Below are positions 57,896 through 64,000 of a stretch of 64,000 bases of DNA, piece after piece (the first letter of the stretch is position 1; every line of letters begins with the position of its first letter). The notes under the pieces were generated by a model. The model had not been told where the DNA came from, ran no database searches, and saw only the letters and a program-made list of their open reading frames with translations. Made by a program: the position numbers and the translations under genes. The stretch spans positions 4,102,412 through 4,166,411 of the forward strand of contig NZ_MLJI01000001.1 in NCBI RefSeq assembly GCF_002095535.1, in the 5' to 3' direction. Source of the stretch: Pantoea cypripedii. Its GTDB lineage: Bacteria > Pseudomonadota > Gammaproteobacteria > Enterobacterales > Enterobacteriaceae.

Positions 57896-58086
57896 ATGAC
57901 AAATATCACTTAAAAACGGTATACTCTGTCGCGGGAGGCGATAATTACCCACGTAATTATCGCTATAGCAGGCCAGAGAAATCTCATCTTTACGGCTATG
58001 CTTTAATTTTCTCAACGCCGCGGCCTGAAAACTGTGAATCGGTCCGCGCCGTTGAGGACTTTCTGATTCCAGGACAGGGTAACCTC
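57896..58086 (+). promoter_or_regulatory. proP promoter and structured leader
   Basis: A candidate promoter has ATGACA at 57896-57901 and TATACT at 57920-57925 (18-base spacer). Downstream, a perfect 11-bp hairpin (GCGATAATTAC with GTAATTATCGC, 57938-57963) and a second stem with 12 of 13 pairs (CTCAACGCCGCGG 58011-58023 with CCGCGCCGTTGAG 58044-58056) lie in the leader. The SD AGGG starts eleven bases before the ATG. The gap from 57829 to 57895 shows nothing else. Confidence 0.55.
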
Positions 58087-59592
58087 ATGAAAATTCGTAG
58101 GAAACGTGTAAAACCGATCGGGCTGGATGATGTCACTATCATCGACGACGCCCGTTTACGTAAGGCCATCACCGCGGCTTCTCTGGGCAACGCGATGGAA
58201 TGGTTTGATTTCGGTGTGTATGGCTTTGTGGCTTATGCGCTGGGTAAAGTGTTTTTCCCGGGTGCTTCGCCCGGTATCCAGATGATCGCCGCACTGGCGA
58301 CCTTCTCCGTGCCCTTCCTGATCCGTCCGCTGGGCGGTCTGTTCTTCGGCATGCTCGGTGACAAATACGGTCGCCAGAAAATTCTTTCCATCACTATCGT
58401 CATCATGTCGATCAGTACCTTCTGTATCGGCCTGATACCCTCTTACGAGTCCATTGGTATTTGGGCACCGGTGCTGCTGCTGATCGCCAAAATGGCGCAG
58501 GGCTTCTCCGTGGGTGGGGAATATACCGGCGCGTCGATCTTCGTCGCCGAATACTCACCCGACCGTAAGCGTGGCTTTATGGGCAGCTGGCTGGATTTCG
58601 GCTCCATCGCCGGTTTTGTGCTGGGTGCCGGTCTGGTGGTACTGATCTCCACCATCATCGGGGAAGACCGCTTCCTCGAATGGGGCTGGCGTCTGCCGTT
58701 CTTCGTCGCTCTGCCGTTAGGGATTATTGGTCTCTATCTGCGCCACGCGCTGGAAGAAACCCCGGCATTCCAGCAGCATGTGGATAAGCTGGAACAGGGC
58801 GATCGCGAAGGTCTGCGTGATGGCCCGAAAATCTCGTTCAAAGAGATTGCCACGAAACACTGGAAAAGCCTGCTGGCCTGTATTGGTCTGGTGATTGCCA
58901 CTAACGTCACCTATTACATGCTGCTGACCTATATGCCGAGCTACCTGTCGCATAACCTGCACTACTCGGAAGATCACGGCGTACTGATTATCATCGCCAT
59001 TATGATCGGGATGCTGTTTGTGCAGCCGGTGATGGGGATGCTGAGTGACCGTTTTGGTCGTCGCCCGTTTGTGATTATTGGCAGCATCGCGCTGTTCATC
59101 TGCTCAATCCCGGCGTTTATGCTGATTAACAGCGGCGTGATTGGGCTGATTTTTGCCGGTCTGCTGCTACTGGCGGTGATCCTGAATGCCTTCACCGGCG
59201 TGATGGCTTCGTCGCTGCCCGCGATGTTCCCGACCCATATCCGCTATAGCGCGCTGGCCAGTGCCTTCAACATTTCGGTGCTGGTTGCCGGTCTGACGCC
59301 GACCGTTGCCGCCTGGCTGGTGGAAGCCACCAATAATCTGTATATGCCCGCTTACTATCTGATGGTGATTGCGGTGATTGGCTTAATCACCGGTCTGTAC
59401 ATGAAAGAGACCGCCAACAAACCGCTGAGCGGTGCGACTCCGGCCGCCTCTGACCTCGCAGAAGCGCGTGAGATCCTGCAGGAGCATCACGACAACATCG
59501 AGCAGAAAATCGAAGATATCGACGCCGAGATCGCGAAGCTGGAAGCGAAGCGCAAAAACCTGGTGCAGCAGCATCCGGATATCAACGAATAA
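58087..59592 (+). CDS. proP: ProP, osmosensory proline/betaine:H+ symporter
   Basis: This 501-residue MFS transporter takes up proline, glycine betaine and ectoine when the cell is dehydrated. Twelve helices begin after NAMEWFDFGVYGF. The MFS loop motifs GDKYGRQK and DRFGRRP are intact. The long cytoplasmic C terminus (from about 455) has the heptad pattern of the antiparallel coiled coil (LAEAREILQEHHDNIEQKIED) that tunes osmotic activation in E. coli ProP. It lies alone between the dehydrogenase and hemB, with a structured leader and a strong terminator. Confidence 0.95.
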   Translation: MKIRRKRVKPIGLDDVTIIDDARLRKAITAASLGNAMEWFDFGVYGFVAYALGKVFFPGASPGIQMIAALATFSVPFLIRPLGGLFFGMLGDKYGRQKILSITIVIMSISTFCIGLIPSYESIGIWAPVLLLIAKMAQGFSVGGEYTGASIFVAEYSPDRKRGFMGSWLDFGSIAGFVLGAGLVVLISTIIGEDRFLEWGWRLPFFVALPLGIIGLYLRHALEETPAFQQHVDKLEQGDREGLRDGPKISFKEIATKHWKSLLACIGLVIATNVTYYMLLTYMPSYLSHNLHYSEDHGVLIIIAIMIGMLFVQPVMGMLSDRFGRRPFVIIGSIALFICSIPAFMLINSGVIGLIFAGLLLLAVILNAFTGVMASSLPAMFPTHIRYSALASAFNISVLVAGLTPTVAAWLVEATNNLYMPAYYLMVIAVIGLITGLYMKETANKPLSGATPAASDLAEAREILQEHHDNIEQKIEDIDAEIAKLEAKRKNLVQQHPDINE

Positions 59593-59600
59593 TCCCCCTC

Positions 59601-59630
59601 AACTCCCACGTCAGTGGGAGTTTTCATTTT
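59601..59630 (+). terminator. Intrinsic terminator of proP
   Basis: A perfect 9-bp stem, AACTCCCAC with GTGGGAGTT and loop GTCA, is followed by TTCATTTT, eight bases after the proP stop. Confidence 0.9.
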
Positions 59631-59707
59631 CCGCGCAGCACACAAACCTTCATCGGCCTGAGCAAAAAGGAGTAGACTAACGCTACTTTTTTCACCTGTA
59701 AGTAAGA

Positions 59708-60691
59708 ATGAGCATGTCTGATTTTTCTCTTATCCAGCGTCCAAGAAGGCTGCGTAAAAGCGCCGCGATGCGTGAAATGTTCCAGGAAACCAGCCTGAGC
59801 CTCAGCGATCTGGCACTGCCAATTTTCGTTGAAGAAGGGGTGGACGACTACAAACCGATCACCGCCATGCCGGGCGTTATGCGTATCCCGGAAAAGCGTC
59901 TGGCGTATGAAATCGAACGTATCGCCAAAGCGGGTATCCGTTCGGTGATGACTTTCGGCATTTCGCACCACACCGATGCCACCGGCAGCGATGCGTGGAA
60001 CGAAAACGGTCTGGTGGCGCGTATGTCGCGTATCTGCAAAGACACCGTGCCGGAAATGATCGTCATGTCCGATACCTGTTTCTGCGAATACACCAGCCAC
60101 GGCCATTGCGGCGTGCTGTGCGACCACGGTGTCGATAATGACGCAACCCTGATCAATCTCGGTAAACAGGCGGTGGTTGCCGCTCAGGCCGGTGCCGACT
60201 TTATCGCACCTTCCGCCGCGATGGATGGCCAGGTAAAAGCGATTCGTCAGGCGCTCGATGCGGCCGGATTCACCGATACCGCGATTATGTCTTACTCCAC
60301 CAAGTTCGCGTCCTCATTCTACGGCCCGTTCCGTGAAGCCGCAGGTACCGCACTGAAAGGTGACCGTAAAACCTATCAGATGAACCCGATGAATCGCCGT
60401 GAAGCTATCCGTGAGTCACTGATCGACGAAGCCGAAGGTGCTGATTCACTGATGGTGAAACCAGCAGGTGCCTACCTCGATATCCTGCGCGATATCCGCG
60501 AGCGCACTACGCTGCCATTGGCTGCCTACCAGGTCAGCGGTGAATACGCCATGATCAAATTCGCAGCGCAGGCCGGTGCCATTGATGAACGCAATGTGGT
60601 GCTGGAAAGCCTCGGTGCCATCAAGCGCGCCGGTGCCGATCTGATTTTCAGTTACTTTGCCCTTGATCTCGCCGAGCAAAAAATGCTCTGA
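59708..60691 (+). CDS. hemB: HemB, delta-aminolevulinic acid dehydratase
   Basis: This 327-residue enzyme condenses two 5-aminolevulinate molecules to porphobilinogen in heme synthesis. The Schiff-base lysine is in [13 protein letters not shown], and a second catalytic lysine is in [13 protein letters not shown]. The zinc-binding region [20 protein letters not shown] has three cysteines. ATGs at 59708 and 59714 are both possible starts, differing by two residues. E. coli HemB has 324 residues and otherwise agrees closely. Confidence 0.96.
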   Translation: MSMSDFSLIQRPRRLRKSAAMREMFQETSLSLSDLALPIFVEEGVDDYKPITAMPGVMRIPEKRLAYEIERIAKAGIRSVMTFGISHHTDATGSDAWNENGLVARMSRICKDTVPEMIVMSDTCFCEYTSHGHCGVLCDHGVDNDATLINLGKQAVVAAQAGADFIAPSAAMDGQVKAIRQALDAAGFTDTAIMSYSTKFASSFYGPFREAAGTALKGDRKTYQMNPMNRREAIRESLIDEAEGADSLMVKPAGAYLDILRDIRERTTLPLAAYQVSGEYAMIKFAAQAGAIDERNVVLESLGAIKRAGADLIFSYFALDLAEQKML

Positions 60692-60703
60692 TCACCGTTA
60701 CGC

Positions 60704-60733
60704 TTATCAGCCGTCTTTGCTGACGGCTGATAA
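60704..60733 (+). terminator. Hairpin after hemB
   Basis: A perfect 12-bp stem, TTATCAGCCGTC with GACGGCTGATAA and loop TTTGCT, begins 12 bases after the hemB stop. The tail TTGTTAAC is only weakly T-rich. It probably ends or stabilises the hemB transcript. Confidence 0.7.
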
Positions 60734-60802
60734 TTGTTAACGCCATCCTTTTGGCACAACACCAGTTCTGTAACACCTGCATCTAATAAGAAGAGTAACG
60801 CG

Positions 60803-61771
60803 ATGAAAGCACCTGCACTGCCCGCAGACGAATCGGATCGTCTGGCTCAGTTACGTGCGCTCAACATTCTGCATACCCCGGCAGAAGAGCGTTTTGACCG
60901 TCTGACCCGCCTCGCCCGCCGCCTGTTTGGTGTGCCGGTCGCGCTGGTAAGCCTGCTGGAAGAGGACCATCAGTGGTTCAAATCCATTGCGGGTGAATCC
61001 GGGGAAACCGCGCCGCGTAATACTTCCTTTTGCGGTCATGCCATCCTCCAGGATGACCTGATGGTTGTGGAGAATGCGCTGGAAGATGATCGCTTTTACG
61101 ATAATCCGCTGGTCACCGGTGAAAACCCGGTGCGCTTCTATGCGGGTTGCCCATTACGCACGCCAGCAGGGGCCAAGGTGGGTACGCTGTGTATCGTCGA
61201 TCACCAGGCCCGTTCGTTTGATGACGATGATTGCCACACGCTGCGCGATCTGGCGGCGATGGCAGAAGCCGAACTGGTTGCGTTTCAAACCGCCACCTCT
61301 GACGAGCTGACGCAAATTACCAACCGTCGTGGCTTTATGACGCTGGGGCAGCTGGCGCTCAACGAGTGCCTGGTAAAACAACTTCCGGCTTGCCTGACAT
61401 TCCTCGACCTCGACCGGTTCAAAGAGATCAACGATACCCTCGGCCACCGCCAGGGCGATCGCGCATTGATGGATTTTGCCGAGGCGATGAAAGTCAGTTT
61501 CCGTCAGGCGGATATTTTTGCCCGGTTGGGAGGCGATGAGTTTGTGGTGCTGTTTAACGGCCTGCAACAATCGGATGCCGAAGGGGTGCTGGCGCGGTTT
61601 GACCGGCACCTTCAGAGACAGACCCATGATCTGAGCCGTCTCTACCAGTTGCATTTCTCATCCGGTATCGTGGAATTCGATCCCCAGCAGCCGTTGTCGC
61701 TGGAGCAACTGCTGGAAGGCAGCGACGAACGTATGTACGCCGCCAAGAATAAAAAAAAGCAGGTGCGTTAG
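60803..61771 (+). CDS. GAF-GGDEF diguanylate cyclase
   Basis: This 322-residue cytoplasmic protein has a GAF sensor domain at about 25-160 (FGVPVALVSLLEEDHQWFKS, then FYAGCPLRTPAGAKVGTLC) and a GGDEF domain from about 165. The active-site motif GGDEF is at 243-247, so cyclic-di-GMP synthesis is expected. The inhibitory I-site RQAD is at 234-237, five residues before it, allowing product feedback. The ATG at 60803 is preferred over 60734, which would lie at the foot of the hemB hairpin. The last codons double as the terminator stem of the convergent hydrolase gene. Confidence 0.92.
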   Translation: MKAPALPADESDRLAQLRALNILHTPAEERFDRLTRLARRLFGVPVALVSLLEEDHQWFKSIAGESGETAPRNTSFCGHAILQDDLMVVENALEDDRFYDNPLVTGENPVRFYAGCPLRTPAGAKVGTLCIVDHQARSFDDDDCHTLRDLAAMAEAELVAFQTATSDELTQITNRRGFMTLGQLALNECLVKQLPACLTFLDLDRFKEINDTLGHRQGDRALMDFAEAMKVSFRQADIFARLGGDEFVVLFNGLQQSDAEGVLARFDRHLQRQTHDLSRLYQLHFSSGIVEFDPQQPLSLEQLLEGSDERMYAAKNKKKQVR

Positions 61772-61777
61772 CACCTG
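61750..61777 (-). terminator. Intrinsic terminator of the hydrolase gene, inside the GGDEF gene end
   Basis: On the minus strand CAGGTGC-TAAC-GCACCTG (61777 to 61760) is followed by eight T after a C. This is a classical terminator for the leftward hydrolase gene. On the plus strand the same bases encode the lysine-rich end and the stop of the diguanylate cyclase. Confidence 0.8.
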
Positions 61778-61785
61778 GCTGTTTG

Positions 61786-61807
61786 GTAGCGGCGCGATTT
61801 ATCGCGC
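61786..61807 (+). repeat. Single REP-like unit between GGDEF and hydrolase genes
   Basis: One GTAG-palindrome unit in plus orientation lies between convergent stops, with no inverted partner nearby. Confidence 0.8.
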
Positions 61808-61816
61808 TGTTTTGCG

Positions 61817-62839
61817 TTAACCGCGCGCCAAATCGTCAATCAAAGTCTGATTAAACTTCTGCGGCTCCTCCATCTGTGGCGCATGTCCCATGCCTGGGAA
61901 CTCGATCAGGCGAGCACCAGGGATCAGTTTTGCTACCTGTTTGCCCAGCACATTGTAATGACCCAGCTGCGCCTTGACCGCTGGCGGGGCGATATCGCTG
62001 CCAATGGCGGTGGTATCTGAAGTACCAATCATCAGCGTGGTCGGTACTTTTAGATCTTTAAATTCGTAGTACACCGGCTGGGTAAAAATCATGTCGTAGA
62101 TTAACGCCGAGTTCCACGCCACCCGGTTATGACCCGGTCCGCTATTCAGACCGGCCAGCATATCCACCCATTTGTCATATTCCGGCTTCCACTGGCCGAC
62201 ATAATAGGTTTGCTGCTCATACTTTTTGATCCCTGCGGCGTTCAGCTTCAGCTCGCGCTGATACCACTGATCCACCGAGCGCCACGGCGCACCTTTCGCT
62301 TTCCAGTCTTCCAGGCCGATGGGGTTTACCAGCACCAGTTTTTGCGTCTGCTGCGGGTACATCAACGCATAACGCGTCGCCAGCATACCCCCGGTGGAGT
62401 GGCCAACAATCACCGCCTTTTCTATTCCAAGCTGTTGCAACAGCTGATGGGTATTCTGCGCCAGCTGCTGGAAGCTGTACTGATAATTAGCCGGTTTGCT
62501 GGAACTGCAAAAGCCAATCTGGTCCGGTGCCACTACCCGGTAACCCTGCTGGCTCAGCGCCTTAATGGTGTCTTCCCAGGTCGCACCGCAGAAGTTTTTG
62601 CCGTGCATCAGCACCACCGTCTGGCCGTTGGCATGCTGTGCCGGTTTGACATCCATATACCCCATGCTGAGCGGCTGCTGCTGGGAGGAGAAATTAAAAT
62701 GCTGTAACGGGTAAGGATACTGGAAGCCTTCCAGCTGCTCACCATAGACATTCGCTGCCAGAGCCGATGCGCTGCCCATCAGCGCCATGGAGGCGAGCAG
62801 TATCGCCAGCGAAGACTTCACGGGAAAACGTAACGCCAT
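61817..62839 (-). CDS. Exported alpha/beta hydrolase
   Basis: This 340-residue protein has a signal peptide (about 1-29, ending SASALAA) and an alpha/beta hydrolase domain. The oxyanion stretch VVLMHGKNFCG, the nucleophile S148 in GHSTGG, the acid in IGTSDTTAIG and the histidine in GMGHAPQ make up the expected triad. It should act in the periplasm or outside the cell. The substrate is unknown; the fold covers esterases, epoxide hydrolases and haloperoxidase-like enzymes. It is convergent with the diguanylate cyclase gene, and no partner gene adjoins it. Confidence 0.85.
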   Translation of the reverse strand: MALRFPVKSSLAILLASMALMGSASALAANVYGEQLEGFQYPYPLQHFNFSSQQQPLSMGYMDVKPAQHANGQTVVLMHGKNFCGATWEDTIKALSQQGYRVVAPDQIGFCSSSKPANYQYSFQQLAQNTHQLLQQLGIEKAVIVGHSTGGMLATRYALMYPQQTQKLVLVNPIGLEDWKAKGAPWRSVDQWYQRELKLNAAGIKKYEQQTYYVGQWKPEYDKWVDMLAGLNSGPGHNRVAWNSALIYDMIFTQPVYYEFKDLKVPTTLMIGTSDTTAIGSDIAPPAVKAQLGHYNVLGKQVAKLIPGARLIEFPGMGHAPQMEEPQKFNQTLIDDLARG

Positions 62840-63079
62840 CAGAACATCTCCAGGTCAGGACAAAGCAGCGAGTGTGACATGTTACGCACCGCAGCGTATT
62901 GATGTGCCGTGCCCTCTATATCCTCAACAAATTAACAACATCTCACAGCTAATTCTCACGAATTACGGGAATGATCTTATAGCCAAAAATAAAACCGATT
63001 TCCTGATAAATCTTTACGTAACAAGGCACACAGGGAGATAAGTTAAATTACACTGTGCACACTGAACTGGAGGTGCTAT

Positions 63080-63571
63080 ATGCAAGAGAGAAAGTACAAT
63101 GAAGGTGTAATTGACTCAGTAACTCACTGGATTGAAGATAATTTAGATCAGCGCCTGAGTATTGATGATATTGCGCAAAAATCCGGGTATTCAAAATGGT
63201 ATTTACAGAAACTTTTCGCCCGCTGCCACAATGAAACCCTGGCACGTTATATTCGCAAAAAGAAACTGACAGCCTGTATTGTTGAGCTGAAAAATAGTGA
63301 TGCAACTATTATCAGCCTGGCCGTAAAATATCATTTTGAAAGCCAGCAGTCCTTCACCCGCTCTTTTAAACAGATGATGGGTTGCACACCTCTCCATTGC
63401 CGCAGAAAACAATTCCACGGCGAGAGAAAACAGCAGCTGGCTAACAGTGACGATCCCTGTGCACTGTGTCGCATGGAAGATTTGGCTAACAGCGCATGCG
63501 TGAAGAAAGTCAGCCCGCAAGCCGCTACTCCCGGCAAGTTCTCCACCCGCATAGACTGTGTGATGGTATAA
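63080..63571 (+). CDS. AraC/XylS-family regulator, MarA/SoxS-like, with cysteine-rich tail
   Basis: This 163-residue protein has the double helix-turn-helix of MarA/SoxS/Rob (residues 8-109), including DDIAQKSGYSKWYLQKLF and the second HTH around SFTRSFKQMMGCTP. It extends about 55 residues beyond SoxS, and that tail holds C127, C130, C140 and C160; the whole protein has eight cysteines (49, 66, 102 and 107 are the others). SoxS-like proteins bind marboxes as monomers (family knowledge). The tail could bind metal or sense redox, but that is inference. A strong terminator follows at once. Confidence 0.85.
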   Translation: MQERKYNEGVIDSVTHWIEDNLDQRLSIDDIAQKSGYSKWYLQKLFARCHNETLARYIRKKKLTACIVELKNSDATIISLAVKYHFESQQSFTRSFKQMMGCTPLHCRRKQFHGERKQQLANSDDPCALCRMEDLANSACVKKVSPQAATPGKFSTRIDCVMV

Positions 63572-63598
63572 AAAAAGCGCGGAATCGCGCTTTTTTTT
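63571..63598 (+). terminator. Intrinsic terminator of the AraC-type gene
   Basis: GCGCG-GAAT-CGCGC (63577-63590), preceded by an A run and followed by eight T, starts at the stop codon of the regulator gene. Confidence 0.9.
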
Positions 63599-63615
63599 CG
63601 TCTCAATATCGAGAT

Positions 63616-63640
63616 AAAAAAAAGCCCCTCGCGGGGCTTT
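63616..63640 (-). terminator. Intrinsic terminator of the DUF1471 gene
   Basis: AAAGCCCC-TCGC-GGGGCTTT (63621-63640) is followed on the minus strand by a run of T. It lies just beyond the stop of the minus-strand DUF1471 gene and may also work in the plus direction. Confidence 0.85.
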
Positions 63641-63643
63641 TGA

Positions 63644-63919
63644 TTACTTATATACCTGGGCTACAGCGTCAAAATTATTGCCGTGCTGACGGGCGGCTTC
63701 CACCACATAATATTTTCCGCCTTTTGCCTCAGCCATCTCTGACAGGCGCTGGTGCAGGTCCATCGGTGAGCTAACCGCGCCACCGGTATCGGACACGCTA
63801 ATATTCCCCAGCGATTCAAGTTTAAAATGCTCGGCTTCCTGGGCAGAGATATTATTGGCAGCCAGTACCGGAACGCTCGCACCCAACAGCAACGCAGACA
63901 GAATTAATTTTTTCATCAT
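63644..63919 (-). CDS. DUF1471 (YdgH/BhsA/McbA family) periplasmic protein
   Basis: This encodes a 91-residue exported protein with a signal peptide (MMKKLILSALLLGASVPVLA) and the family pattern: LGNISVSDTGGAVSSPMDL, then a GGKYYVVEAARQHGNNFDAVAQVYK-type ending. It is a second member of the family also found at 14831-15109. Two ATGs occur in tandem; the second fits the usual MKK start, with GAGGA upstream. The remaining bases to the window end hold its promoter region, not resolved further. Confidence 0.88.
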   Translation of the reverse strand: MMKKLILSALLLGASVPVLAANNISAQEAEHFKLESLGNISVSDTGGAVSSPMDLHQRLSEMAEAKGGKYYVVEAARQHGNNFDAVAQVYK

Positions 63920-64000
63920 TTCGTCCTCTTCAATTGTCGTGGTAATTTTCTGAAACCATTGTCTGACTTATCGCCATCAAATATTGATCATTTTGAGTTC

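Overview
The window is a piece of a gamma-proteobacterial chromosome of the order Enterobacterales, most likely Erwiniaceae (Pantoea/Erwinia-like). The assignment rests on gene order: nudE, igaA-yrfG-hslR-hslO, pckA, envZ-ompR, greB, tex, then bioH, gntX, nfuA, malQ-malP, glpR-glpG-glpE and glpD follow the Escherichia coli 75-77 min order closely, and the proteins are close to their E. coli counterparts in length and motifs. The genus is an inference from the accessory content. I saw no rRNA, tRNA, CRISPR array, transposase or prophage.

Layout. (1) 1-25.8 kb is core: NADH/ADP-compound hydrolysis, envelope-stress control (IgaA), heat-shock chaperones (Hsp15, Hsp33), gluconeogenesis (PckA), osmosensing (EnvZ/OmpR), transcription factors (GreB, Tex), biotin and Fe-S cluster assembly (BioH, NfuA), maltodextrin use (MalQ/MalP) and glycerol-3-phosphate use (GlpD with its repressor GlpR). 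Accessory genes inserted among them are a YjbE-like exported peptide, a GH13_18 phosphorylase and a small DUF1471 protein. malT, the usual neighbour of malP, and feoABC, the usual neighbour of tex, are absent here. (2) 25.9-27.3 kb is an AT-rich DUF3289/DUF943 pair, probably acquired. (3) 27.3-47.1 kb is a myo-inositol catabolic island: iolE-iolG-iolD leftwards, iolC (fused to its aldolase) and an RpiR-type regulator rightwards, then a LysR regulator, a complete peptide-type ABC importer with a CocE-type hydrolase, then iolB-iolA and a divergent iolI-like gene. Together the iol genes encode every step from inositol to acetyl-CoA plus dihydroxyacetone phosphate, but no inositol transporter is present. 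(4) 47.2-52 kb holds a YhhS-type exporter and an iron(III)/phosphonate-type ABC importer. (5) 52-58 kb holds a roughly 974-residue protein with eight tandem helix-turn-helix-like repeats, a basic cluster and a SET domain, divergent from a redox-type (CSS) EAL phosphodiesterase that overlaps a D-2-hydroxyacid dehydrogenase. (6) 58-64 kb holds proP, hemB, a GAF-GGDEF diguanylate cyclase, a secreted alpha/beta hydrolase, a MarA/SoxS-like regulator with a cysteine-rich tail, and a second DUF1471 gene.

Repeats and regulation. At least eleven copies of a roughly 22-bp unit, GTAG followed by a palindrome rich in GCGC, lie almost only between genes, often as inverted pairs (REP/BIME-like); one copy supplies the stop codon of the SET gene. 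A second intergenic repeat near 47.15 kb overlaps the end of yhhS. Legible control sites are an IscR type-1-like site at nfuA, a GlpR operator at glpD, and a recurring ATGAAA/TTTCAT motif in the iolD-iolC, iolR and iolA-iolI promoter regions, probably the operator of the RpiR regulator. The proP leader can fold into two strong hairpins.

The best candidate for an undescribed system is the HTH-repeat/SET protein, whose architecture suggests a protein that reads DNA and methylates a protein, possibly a host-directed effector. That function is inference from domain layout only.
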